From the NCBI GenBank assembly GCA_003141795.1, contig PLNO01000315.1, forward strand, positions 1-20,501: 20,501 bases of DNA, written 5' to 3'. Made by a program: the position numbers and the translations under genes. The stretch's first letter is position 1. Every line of letters begins with the position of its first letter. The DNA is from Spirochaetaceae bacterium. GTDB lineage: Bacteria; Spirochaetota; Spirochaetia; SZUA-6; Fen-1364. Positions 1 to 7,352 of the stretch are shown here, one piece after another. Under the pieces are notes generated by a model, which was not told the origin of the DNA, searched no databases, and saw only the letters and a program-made list of their open reading frames with translations.

Positions 1-522
1 TCCGGTGCCGATGTTGCCGAGGTAGTCCACGGACACGACCATGTCCCCGCTGCCCCCCGGTACCCTGCCGTCGGCGGTACGGAACGGGGTCGTCTTGGCC
101 ATGGTCCCGGTGAAGAGGAAATTGCCGTTCTGGTCCTTCGCATTGCCGATGCTGACCAGTTCGTCGAGGAGCTGGTTCACCTCTTCGCCGATGTAGCCCA
201 TCTGCGTGGCGTCGATGGTGCCGTTGGCTCCCTGGACGGCGAGCTCCCGCACGCGCTGCATGATGTCCATCGCGCTTCGAAGGTTGCTCTCCGCGCTGGA
301 CAGGGTGTTGCGCACGCTCTCGATGTTCTTCCCGAACCGGTCCATGCGCATGATCTCCGACTGGAACCGCGTGGAGCGTGCGGCGGCCAGGGGGTCGTCG
401 CGCAGGTCCTTGATCCGCGATTGCGCGCCCATCTTGTTCGACATCTGGTTCATGTCGTATTCGCGCAGCCTCATGTAGTAGCTGCTGTCGTACGTGGGAA
501 GCTGTGAGCTGATCCTCTTCAT
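1..522 (-). CDS. flgL: Flagellar hook-filament junction protein FlgL, C-terminus cut by window edge
   Basis: The minus-strand frame opens at ATG 522 and stays open to base 1, giving 174 residues of the N-terminal half. A GGGAG ribosome site lies six bases upstream of the start. The protein begins MKRISSQLPTYDSSYYMRLR and continues with a flagellin-type N-terminal helical domain: SRIKDLRDDPLAAARS near residue 35, then a long helix ending in MQRVRELAVQGANGTID and the NGNFLFTGT turn. In the flagellin family this is typical of FlgL (HAP3), which joins the hook to the filament together with FlgK. It sits 37 bases after flgK in the order flgN-flgK-flgL. In spirochaetes flgL is often followed by fliW and csrA, which would lie outside the window. 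Plain flagellin is the alternative, but the position after flgK argues for FlgL. Confidence 0.93.
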   Translation of the reverse strand, partial: MKRISSQLPTYDSSYYMRLREYDMNQMSNKMGAQSRIKDLRDDPLAAARSTRFQSEIMRMDRFGKNIESVRNTLSSAESNLRSAMDIMQRVRELAVQGANGTIDATQMGYIGEEVNQLLDELVSIGNAKDQNGNFLFTGTMAKTTPFRTADGRVPGGSGDMVVSVDYLGNIGTG

Positions 523-559
523 GTCCTACTCCCGTTCATAGACGCCCCTCGTGCGTCGC

Positions 560-2443
560 TTAGACGCCCATCCGGTTGATCACGATGTCGATCATCCTGT
601 CGAACGTCGACACGAACCGGGCCACCGCCGCATAGCCGTTCTGATACGTGATCATCGTGGTGAGCTCTTCGTCGACGTTGACGCCCGAGATCGATTCACG
701 GAGGTCCGTGAGGTCCTTCATGACGAGCTTGGCTGTGTCCACGCTGCGATTCGCCTCTTCGCCCTTGAGGCCGATGTTGGCCACGCGGTCGGCGAAGTAG
801 CTGTCGAAGGTCGACGTGACGCCCACCATGACCGGCGTCGTGCGAAGCTGCGCGATGGCAAGCGCAGCCGTGCCGTCCCCCACCCCGTTCGTCTTCCCGT
901 CGGTGCCCGATGCCGCTGCAATCGACCCCGGGTCGAGGGTGAGCTTCTGATTCACTTCCATCCATCCCGCCGGGTGCGCCAGGGGCGCAACGGAGAACTG
1001 CGCGCCCCCGTCCTCCCGGAGAGCCTGGACAGCGTCGGCCCTGGCCCACGTGTAGGCGCCGGCAGGCCCCGAGGATTTCAGGATCCCCGCGTATCCGACG
1101 AGGAACTGCCCGGAATCCTCGAGACCGCGGATGACGAAGTCGGGATTGGCGGTGTCTGCCGCAGGCGTCGCCTTGAGGGAAAGCCGCCCCTCGGAGTTCA
1201 ACCGGGCAACGACCTCGGAGCCCGAGAGATTGATCCTCGTGACGAGGTCTTCCACGGTGTCGGTCGGGTTGTACGCCACCTGCACGTTGCCCTGCCGCCC
1301 CGGCAGGGTCATGGTTCCGGCGAGCCCGATCTGGTCCTTCGCCTTGAGCACGTTCGCGCCGGTCATGCGGAACACCCAGGTCGAGTCGTACACGCCGTTG
1401 CCCTTGGAGTCGTAGTTGCCCGCGACGTTCGTGATGAAGGGCCGCTGCACGAAGAAGTCGCCGCCCTTTTCGCCGTTCAAGCCGAAGCCCTGGTGGTGGA
1501 TCTCGTTCACCATGTCGCCGAAGTTCACGGCCATGAGGTCCAGACTCTGGATCTCCTGACGGGCATCACCGTCGCGAAGCTCCAGGAGCGCGGCGAGCCT
1601 GCCGCCCTTGAAGTTCACGTTCTGGCGCGTGTCCTCCCAGACCGGCGTGGAGTAGCCCTCGTTCGCCTTGTCCTGCTTCATTGCGATCACCTCGTGATGG
1701 CCGCCCTGCACGAGATGCATGCCGCTCGTCGTGACCACCATCTCACCGGTGGGGTTGTTGTAGCGGACGGTGATGTCGACGAGGGAGGAGAGCTTGCCCA
1801 CGAGGAGGTCCCGCCTGTCCAGGATGTCGTTGGGATTGTCGCCGAGCGCCTGGGATTTCACGATCTGAACGTTGAGATCCGCGATGTCACTGGTGAGCTT
1901 GTTGACCTGGGCCACGGTGCCCTGCACGTCCCCCTCGATCATGTCCCGCACGGAGGACAGGCGCTGATACCGGTCGTGGATGCCGTCCACGAGGGCCTTG
2001 CCCTTTTCCAGTACCGACCTCCGCGACGCCATTTCCGAAGGGTTCAGGGAGAGGTCCTGCCACGAGCCCCAGAACTGGTCCATGAGCGTGCGCACGGAAT
2101 GCTCGGTGGGCTCGTTGTAGACCTGCTCCATCATGAGCACGTACTTGTCCCGTGACTCCCAGTAGGTTTGCGTGTTCTGCTCCGCGACGATCCTGGTTTC
2201 CAGGAGCATGTCCTTGACCCGCTCGATGCGCGTCACGTCCACGCCCTGGCCGATCTGTCCGGGGGTCTCCTCCCTGTTGAGCTGCGGCTCGTACAGGGGG
2301 GCCGAGGCGCCCATCTCCACCCGCTGGCGGCTGTAGCCCTCCACCGAGGCGTTGGACACGTTGTGTCCGACGGTCTGCATCCCCTCCGTGGTGGCAATGA
2401 GCCCCCTCTTTCCCAGCTCTATAGGGGCGAAAGTGGATTGCAT
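560..2443 (-). CDS. flgK: Flagellar hook-associated protein 1 (FlgK)
   Basis: A 627-residue protein with both hallmark ends of FlgK. The N-terminus, about residues 1-45, has the rod/hook family segment with TVGHNVSNASVEGYSRQRV. The C-terminus ends in GVNVDEELTTMITYQNGYAA followed by an amphipathic helix (FVSTFDRMIDIVINRMGV). Both ends form the coiled core that packs at the hook-filament junction; the middle is the variable exposed domain. The length is in the usual range for spirochaete FlgK. The start is supported by AGGAG four to five bases upstream, which overlaps the flgN stop codon, so translation is probably coupled to flgN. No signal peptide is expected, because export goes through the flagellar type III apparatus. 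In a spirochaete the product would sit in periplasmic flagella. The long open frames on the opposite strand are codon-bias shadows. Confidence 0.96.
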   Translation of the reverse strand: MQSTFAPIELGKRGLIATTEGMQTVGHNVSNASVEGYSRQRVEMGASAPLYEPQLNREETPGQIGQGVDVTRIERVKDMLLETRIVAEQNTQTYWESRDKYVLMMEQVYNEPTEHSVRTLMDQFWGSWQDLSLNPSEMASRRSVLEKGKALVDGIHDRYQRLSSVRDMIEGDVQGTVAQVNKLTSDIADLNVQIVKSQALGDNPNDILDRRDLLVGKLSSLVDITVRYNNPTGEMVVTTSGMHLVQGGHHEVIAMKQDKANEGYSTPVWEDTRQNVNFKGGRLAALLELRDGDARQEIQSLDLMAVNFGDMVNEIHHQGFGLNGEKGGDFFVQRPFITNVAGNYDSKGNGVYDSTWVFRMTGANVLKAKDQIGLAGTMTLPGRQGNVQVAYNPTDTVEDLVTRINLSGSEVVARLNSEGRLSLKATPAADTANPDFVIRGLEDSGQFLVGYAGILKSSGPAGAYTWARADAVQALREDGGAQFSVAPLAHPAGWMEVNQKLTLDPGSIAAASGTDGKTNGVGDGTAALAIAQLRTTPVMVGVTSTFDSYFADRVANIGLKGEEANRSVDTAKLVMKDLTDLRESISGVNVDEELTTMITYQNGYAAVARFVSTFDRMIDIVINRMGV

Positions 2444-2450
2444 CGTTCTC

Positions 2451-2954
2451 CTAGCCTTTCTTGTCGATGATCAGCGCGCTCGTCACGGTCGTGGGGGTGC
2501 CCCGGCGCGAATAGATCTTGCCGCGTCTGTAGGGGAAGACCTCGTTCAGCATCCGATTGAGCGTGTCGGAGAGGGCTTCGGCGGAATAGCGCATGCGCCC
2601 CGTCGCCGTCTTCAGCCTGAGGACGGTCATGCGGAGGCTGCGCCACGCCTCCTCGACGCGCTTTCGCTCATCGTCGGGGAGCGACGGGAGAAGCGCGGAA
2701 AAGGCGGTCTCACGGGGGAGTCCGAGTGCGTCACGGAGCAGTGAAAAGGCGGCGTCACGCGCGATATCCGCCTCCTCGACGTTCTGCGCGATCCTCTCGA
2801 TCCCCTCGGAGATCCGGATGCTTTCGCCCCAGTTCTTCTCCTGGAAAGACGCTTTGAGGCGTTCCACATCCAGGGCAAGCCGGGAAAAAAGTCCGGTTTC
2901 CCGCTCCATGCTCTCCTGCAGCGTGTTCAGGAGGACATTCGTCCGCTCATCCAT
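2451..2954 (-). CDS. flgN: FlgN-family flagellar export chaperone
   Basis: A 167-residue, charged, mostly helical protein with no signal peptide or membrane segment. It starts MDERTNVLLNTLQESMERET and carries several heptad-like helices, as expected for the FlgN chaperone that binds the C-termini of FlgK and FlgL and delivers them to the export gate. The identification rests on size, helical character and position directly upstream of flgK with only seven bases between the genes; sequence identity in this family is low. The start is backed by AGGAG about six bases upstream. It is the first gene of the leftward flagellar set. The 96-base gap to the divergent trxB must hold its promoter, but I could not find a convincing sigma-70 or sigma-28 site there. 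An unrelated helical protein is possible but unlikely. Confidence 0.82.
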   Translation of the reverse strand: MDERTNVLLNTLQESMERETGLFSRLALDVERLKASFQEKNWGESIRISEGIERIAQNVEEADIARDAAFSLLRDALGLPRETAFSALLPSLPDDERKRVEEAWRSLRMTVLRLKTATGRMRYSAEALSDTLNRMLNEVFPYRRGKIYSRRGTPTTVTSALIIDKKG

Positions 2955-3040
2955 CCCTCTGCTCCTCTCTCGACCGTCCTTCTCTCAATGTCGGAAGAAC
3001 TTTCCTTCCCATGAGCGCGGCAATCTGCTATCTTCGATGC

Positions 3041-3045
3041 GGAGG
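3041..3045 (+). promoter_or_regulatory. Ribosome binding site of trxB
   Basis: GGAGG with a five-base spacer fixes the trxB start at ATG 3051. A nearby ATG at 3047 is too close to this site and out of frame. Confidence 0.75.
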
Positions 3046-3050
3046 TATGC

Positions 3051-3992
3051 ATGACCACGGATCGGGATTTGATCATCATCGGAGCGGGGGGGGCGGGGCT
3101 TTCCGCTGCCCAGTACGGGGCACGGGGCAACCTGCGCACCCTCGTCCTGGAACAGCTCGCATCGGGGGGCCAGGCGCTGCTCATCGAGGGCCTGGAGAAC
3201 TATCCGGGGTTCCCCGAGCCGATCAGCGGCTTCGATTTCACGCAGAAGATGGAGGAACAGGCAAAGCGCTTCGGGGCCGAGTTCCAGAACACCTCGGTGA
3301 GCTCCCTCAGCGTGAAGGACCACGTGTTCACCGTGCAGACCGATGCGGGGCCGATCACTTCCTACGCGGTCATCATCGCCACGGGAGCCGTCCACCGCAG
3401 TCTGGGCGTGCCGGGAGAAGCCGAGCTCGCCGGGCACGGCGTCTCCTATTGCGCGACCTGTGACGGCCCGTTCTTCAAGGCCAAGCGGATGCTCGTCGTC
3501 GGCGGCGGAGACGCCGCGTGCGACGAAGCCATGTACCTCTCCCACCTCGCCTCCGGCGTGCTGATGATCCACCGCAAGGAGAAGTTCAGGGCACAGAAGG
3601 CACTTGCATCGCGAGTCATCGCCAATCCGAAGATCGAGGTGCGGTTCAACACGGAGCTCAAGACTATCGAGGGCTCCCCCTCGGTGTCCAAAGTCCGTCT
3701 GGCCGATACCGCGGCCGGTAAGGAATACGAGGAGAACGTGTCGGCGGTCTTCGTTTTCATCGGGTCCGACCCCACGAGCGGCCTCGTCGGCCCCCTCGGG
3801 GTGCCTCTGGACGAAACCGGCTACGTGAAGACGAACGACAGGATGGAGACCCCGGTGCCCGGCCTGTACGCCGTGGGCGACGTGCGGGCAAGCCCGTTCC
3901 GCCAGCTCGTGGTGGCGGCAAGCGAAGGGGCCATCGCCGCGCACGCCGCCGGCCAGTACATCGACGAGCTGAAGGGGGAGCAGTACAATTGA
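3051..3992 (+). CDS. trxB: Thioredoxin reductase (NADPH)
   Basis: This 313-residue flavoprotein passes electrons from NADPH through FAD to a redox disulfide and on to thioredoxin in the cytoplasm. Visible motifs in order: the FAD dinucleotide fold IIGAGGAGLSAA (residues 8-20), SGGQ (38-41), the redox-active CATC (134-137), the second Rossmann motif GGGDAA (151-156), the NADPH-phosphate site HRKEKFRAQ (174-182) and the terminal FAD motif GLYAVGDV (271-278). The length matches low-molecular-weight bacterial TrxB. The basic HRKxxFR motif supports NADPH rather than ferredoxin dependence. It leads a plus-strand run, and its stop overlaps the start of the next gene by four bases. A weak promoter may lie just upstream (TATCTT at 3029-3034 with TTCCCA 17 bases before it). 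No thioredoxin gene is in the window. Confidence 0.95.
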   Translation: MTTDRDLIIIGAGGAGLSAAQYGARGNLRTLVLEQLASGGQALLIEGLENYPGFPEPISGFDFTQKMEEQAKRFGAEFQNTSVSSLSVKDHVFTVQTDAGPITSYAVIIATGAVHRSLGVPGEAELAGHGVSYCATCDGPFFKAKRMLVVGGGDAACDEAMYLSHLASGVLMIHRKEKFRAQKALASRVIANPKIEVRFNTELKTIEGSPSVSKVRLADTAAGKEYEENVSAVFVFIGSDPTSGLVGPLGVPLDETGYVKTNDRMETPVPGLYAVGDVRASPFRQLVVAASEGAIAAHAAGQYIDELKGEQYN

Positions 3993-4843
3993 GCGCCGCT
4001 GCCTCCGCACCGGGGGGCCGCGACGATCCAGCGCAACCGGCGGGGTTCGACAGGATGCGGTTCCGCCTGATCGTTCATCCGCGGATGGAAGGGCGCCTGG
4101 ACATGGCGGTCGACGAAGCCATCGCGGAGGCGGTTGGCGCCGGTGCCAGCCTTCCGACCGTCCGCCTGTACGGGTTCGCTCCCCCGACCCTCTCCCTGGG
4201 AAGATTCCAGAAGATCAAGGACGATTACGATCCTGAGCTCATGGCCCGCGACGGCGTGACCCTCGTGCGCAGGCCGACCGGCGGCCACGCCGTTCTCCAC
4301 GACAGCGAGCTCACCTACGCGGTGGCGCTTCCCAAGGGGGAGGTCGGACCGCTGTTCGGAGGCGCGCGGAAGCGGGAGGTGTATCTCTTCATCGCCCGGA
4401 TCCTCATTGCGGGCCTGGCGAACCTCGGGATCACGGGGACCGTGAACTCCTCCCAGAAGGGGGACCTCCACAATCCCGACTGTTTCGGCTCGACGGGAGA
4501 GTACGAGATATCGGGAAAGGACGGTCGGAAGCTCATCGGGAGCGCGCAGATGACGACACGCCACGCCATCCTCCAGCACGGCTCCGTCCCGATGGCGAAC
4601 CCGGGCAACATGGTCGGCCGCTATCTGCGCGCGGGGGTGCCGCTTCAAACCCAGACTCCGACCTGCCTCAACGAGGAGCTGGGCTGGGAGATCGGATTCG
4701 CGGAGGTGCAGGAGGCTTTTTCCCGAGCCTTCCGCTCCCGCCTCCAGACGGAGGACTCCGAGCTCATCCCGACGGAGAGAGAGCGCGCTGAGGAGATCCT
4801 TGCGGAGAAATACGCGAGTGACGCATGGAACCTCGCGCTGTAG
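3989..4843 (+). CDS. Lipoate-protein ligase / octanoyltransferase (LipM/LplA family)
   Basis: A 284-residue member of the biotin/lipoate A/B ligase fold (PF03099). Motifs: RRPTGGHAVLHDSELTY (residues 94-110), which forms the acyl-binding loop, then NPDCFGSTGEYEISGKDGRK (162-181) and LIGSAQ, RHAILQHGSV. Lys181 in GRKLIGSAQ is the conserved lysine. Cys165 sits where Bacillus subtilis LipM has its acyl-carrying cysteine, so an octanoyl-ACP transferase acting on GcvH or E2 domains is at least as likely as an ATP-using lipoate ligase; no ligase C-terminal domain is evident. The start used is TTG 3989, with GGGGGAG eight bases upstream and a four-base overlap with trxB. ATG 4055 is an alternative that would remove a low-complexity 22-residue leader and begin MRFRLIVHP, as homologues tend to. 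Its end overlaps the next gene by 19 bases. Confidence 0.85.
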   Translation: MSAAASAPGGRDDPAQPAGFDRMRFRLIVHPRMEGRLDMAVDEAIAEAVGAGASLPTVRLYGFAPPTLSLGRFQKIKDDYDPELMARDGVTLVRRPTGGHAVLHDSELTYAVALPKGEVGPLFGGARKREVYLFIARILIAGLANLGITGTVNSSQKGDLHNPDCFGSTGEYEISGKDGRKLIGSAQMTTRHAILQHGSVPMANPGNMVGRYLRAGVPLQTQTPTCLNEELGWEIGFAEVQEAFSRAFRSRLQTEDSELIPTERERAEEILAEKYASDAWNLAL

Positions 4844-6495
4844 TCCTCTGCGCGCTCCTCCTCCTCCCCGCGTCGCTCCTCCCGGGCCTGAGCTTCCGCG
4901 ACAAGGGAGACCCCGCGGCGGTCGCCGCCGGAATCGCCAATGCGATGACGGACGAAGAGCTCCTGGGACAGGTGTTCTTCCTCGGCTGGCAGGGGGTCGG
5001 GCCATCCCCCGACATCATGCGATGGATCGCCACACGGGGGATCGGGGGGGTGAAGATATTCCCCCGCAACGTCTCTGACCTCACATCGCTTGCGCGGGAC
5101 GTCGCCTCCATGCAGAAGCTCGCCACGGGCGGGCGGTTCGCACTACCGCTGTTCGTCGCCACCGATCAGGAGGGCGGCTGGGTGCGGCAGATCAAGGACG
5201 AGACCTCCGTCTCTCCGGGCAACCTCGCACTGGGCGCCTCGGGCGTGCCGGGAGACTCCTACCTGACGGGGTACTACCTGGGAAGCGAGCTCACGGCGCT
5301 CGGCATCAACATGGACTTCGCGCCCACCGCCGACGTGTACTCCAACCCGGAGGCGAGCGTGATCGGACCCCGCTCCTTCGGGTCAGACCCGTCTTCCACG
5401 GTCCTGCTCTCCGCGGCCTATGCGCGCGGCATGCGCGATGCCGGAGTGATCTGCACGGCGAAGCATTTCCCCGGTCACGGCTCCGCTGACCAGGACTCCC
5501 ACGGCCACTTGCCGAAGATCGACGTGAGCCTCGGGGACCTCCTGGATCGCGACCTCATCCCCTACCGGATCCTCGTCAGGGAGGGGATCCCCGCGGTGAT
5601 GACGGGACATCTGGCCTTTCCGCGCATCCTCGGGAGCCTCACGCCCGCCTCGCTCTCCCCGTTCTTCCTGCACAGCGTCCTGCGCGACAAGCTCGGCTTC
5701 AAGGGCATCGTGATCACCGACGACATGGAGATGGAGGGGGTGCTCGCCGACGGGCTGGACACGGCCGCGGCATGCCGCCGCGCGCTGGAGGCGGGAAACG
5801 ACATGGTGCTCATCTCCCATACTCCGGGAGTCCAGGAGAAGACGTGGAAGAGCCTGATTTCCGCCGTGCATGGAAATGCGGCGCTCCGTGCGTCCCTGCG
5901 CGAATCGGTCCAGCGGATCCTCCTGGTCAAGCTCCGCTATTTCCGCCCTGAGGCGGCCCCGCCCGATCCGTCGCAGGTCCGTTCACTCGTGCCGGCCCCG
6001 GGAGCAAAAGCCTTTTTCCAGCAGGTGTCGGCACGTGCCGTGACGCTCGTGGCGAAGCAGAGGATCCCCTATGCGCCGAAGACCTCCGAACGGATCCTGC
6101 TCGTCGGCCAGTACGCGGAGTTCCTTACCGAAGGCAAGCGACGATTCCCCTCGGCCGATACCCTGCTATTCTCCTTCGATCCGTTCTATTCGGCGCGACC
6201 CGCCGACCGGGCCATGGTCCGGGCGCGCGCCGCGGACTACGATACGGTCATCTTCTGCCTGGCGAACTACAACAGCCTGGCAATCCTTCAGGACCTGAAA
6301 GCGCTGGGTCCCCGGGTCATCGTCATCTCCGCGCTCAGCCCCGTCTACCTCACCGACGCCCCCTGGCTCGGGACCGCCCTTGCCGTGTACGGCGACAGCC
6401 GCGACTCCTTCCGCGCCGGTTTCGGCGTCCTGGCGGGGGACTTCCCCGCCACGGGGATCCTCCCGGTCAACTTCCCCGCCCGGGGAAAGAAATGA
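4825..6495 (+). CDS. Exported GH3 glycosidase, NagZ-like beta-N-acetylhexosaminidase
   Basis: A 556-residue protein. A hydrophobic signal segment (about residues 4-22) without a lipobox predicts export. The GH3 barrel follows: ATDQEGGWVRQ (112-122), the NagZ loop KHFPGHGSADQDSHGHLP (213-230) with the Asp224/His226 dyad that acts as acid/base in NagZ enzymes, and ITDDMEMEG (297-305) with Asp299 the expected nucleophile. A GH3 C-terminal domain of about 190 residues follows, as in the two-domain B. subtilis NagZ. The likely role is cleaving GlcNAc from peptidoglycan fragments outside the cytoplasm, but NagZ-type GH3 enzymes also act on other N-acetylhexosaminides. It overlaps the lipoyl transferase gene by 19 bases and the GNAT gene by four, so translation is probably coupled. 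The ribosome site is weak (GAGTGA close to the ATG). Confidence 0.88.
   Translation: MEPRAVVLCALLLLPASLLPGLSFRDKGDPAAVAAGIANAMTDEELLGQVFFLGWQGVGPSPDIMRWIATRGIGGVKIFPRNVSDLTSLARDVASMQKLATGGRFALPLFVATDQEGGWVRQIKDETSVSPGNLALGASGVPGDSYLTGYYLGSELTALGINMDFAPTADVYSNPEASVIGPRSFGSDPSSTVLLSAAYARGMRDAGVICTAKHFPGHGSADQDSHGHLPKIDVSLGDLLDRDLIPYRILVREGIPAVMTGHLAFPRILGSLTPASLSPFFLHSVLRDKLGFKGIVITDDMEMEGVLADGLDTAAACRRALEAGNDMVLISHTPGVQEKTWKSLISAVHGNAALRASLRESVQRILLVKLRYFRPEAAPPDPSQVRSLVPAPGAKAFFQQVSARAVTLVAKQRIPYAPKTSERILLVGQYAEFLTEGKRRFPSADTLLFSFDPFYSARPADRAMVRARAADYDTVIFCLANYNSLAILQDLKALGPRVIVISALSPVYLTDAPWLGTALAVYGDSRDSFRAGFGVLAGDFPATGILPVNFPARGKK
6472..6487 (+). promoter_or_regulatory. Small hairpin covering the GNAT ribosome site
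   Basis: TTCCCC pairs with GGGGAA across a GCCC loop. The right arm includes the only Shine-Dalgarno-like bases (GGGGA) before ATG 6492. This would tie GNAT translation to ribosomes finishing the upstream gene. The stem is short and GC-rich sequence makes such pairings fairly common. Confidence 0.35.
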
Positions 6496-7319
6496 GCTGG
6501 CATCACGCGACGCGAAGGGACATCGCCCCCGTCCTGGATTTCCTTCTCCAAAACGAGGCGTTGTACGTCGCCCTCACGTCGCGCATCCGTACCGGCGTGA
6601 AGGGCTGCGAGGTCTGGTTCGACGACGCGGAAGCGGGGGGGGTGAAGGAGTGCATGCTCTTCACATCGACGGGACTGCTGCTGCCGGCGCTGAGCTCCGG
6701 CTCTGGTGAACGCCAGGAGTTGGGGTGTCTGGTGCGGGACCTGCGCCCGACCGTCCATTCCATCATGGGTGTGGGCAGCAGCGTGCAGGCAGTGGAAGAC
6801 CTCCTCCCGCTTTCGCCCACGACCCGTATCGAGTATTTCCTCATGACGCTGCCCTCGACATCACTGCTGCCCGTGATGCCTGTGGAAGGCGTCACGGTCC
6901 GTCCGGCTGCGCCCTACGATGCCGAGGACCTCTTCCCGCTCCAGTGCGGCTACGAGCTCGAGGAGGTGGTGATCGACCCGGCGCATTTCAGCGATCTGCA
7001 GTGCATGAAGATGCTGCGCTACGCGCTGCGCGACGAGCTCGTCTATGTCGCTGAACGCCAGGGCGTGCCGCTGGCCAAGGCGGCCACGAACGCGCGCGGG
7101 TTCGGCGTGGACCAGATCGGCGGCGTATACACGCTGCCCGAGGAGCGGGGCAAGGGAATAGGCGGCGCTGTCGTCGACGGGCTCCTCCGCGCCGTTTTCG
7201 CGGAGAAGAAGGCCGCCTGCCTCTTCGTCAAGAAGCGCAATCGACCCGCGATCGCCTTGTACGACAGGCTCGGTTTCACTCCGGCCACCGACTACGTCAT
7301 TACGTATTACGGGTTGTAG
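6492..7319 (+). CDS. GNAT-family N-acetyltransferase
   Basis: A 275-residue cytoplasmic protein whose C-terminal half is a GNAT domain. The acetyl-CoA pyrophosphate loop is EERGKGIGGAVV (residues 217-228), preceded by the beta-bulge strand QIGGVYTLP, and motif B is KRNRPAIALYDRLGFTPA (248-265) with Asn250 and Tyr257 in the usual places. The N-terminal 130 residues show no motif I recognise and may be a degenerate GNAT or DUF4081-like substrate domain. The substrate cannot be told from sequence. The gene starts inside the stop codon of the preceding glycosidase (ATGA), so the two are likely translated together; an amino sugar released by that enzyme is a tempting but unproven substrate. A six-bp hairpin at 6472-6487 covers its ribosome site. 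Confidence 0.85.
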   Translation: MSWHHATRRDIAPVLDFLLQNEALYVALTSRIRTGVKGCEVWFDDAEAGGVKECMLFTSTGLLLPALSSGSGERQELGCLVRDLRPTVHSIMGVGSSVQAVEDLLPLSPTTRIEYFLMTLPSTSLLPVMPVEGVTVRPAAPYDAEDLFPLQCGYELEEVVIDPAHFSDLQCMKMLRYALRDELVYVAERQGVPLAKAATNARGFGVDQIGGVYTLPEERGKGIGGAVVDGLLRAVFAEKKAACLFVKKRNRPAIALYDRLGFTPATDYVITYYGL

Positions 7320-7352
7320 CGGGGACTCTCCCGGGAACACATCCGATATTTC

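Noticed and set aside
551..2155. Long plus-strand open frame of 534 codons
   Set aside because: It lies fully antisense to flgK, has a His/Arg/Val-rich shadow composition and shows no domain; long antisense frames are usual in GC-rich DNA.
2985..3014. Possible sigma-28 flagellar promoter upstream of flgN (GAAAGTTC and CCGACATT on the minus strand)
   Set aside because: The two half-elements resemble the consensus but are only two bases apart instead of about eleven.
3821..5005. Long minus-strand open frame of 394 codons
   Set aside because: Antisense to the end of trxB and the lipoyl transferase, with no recognisable motif; a codon-bias shadow.
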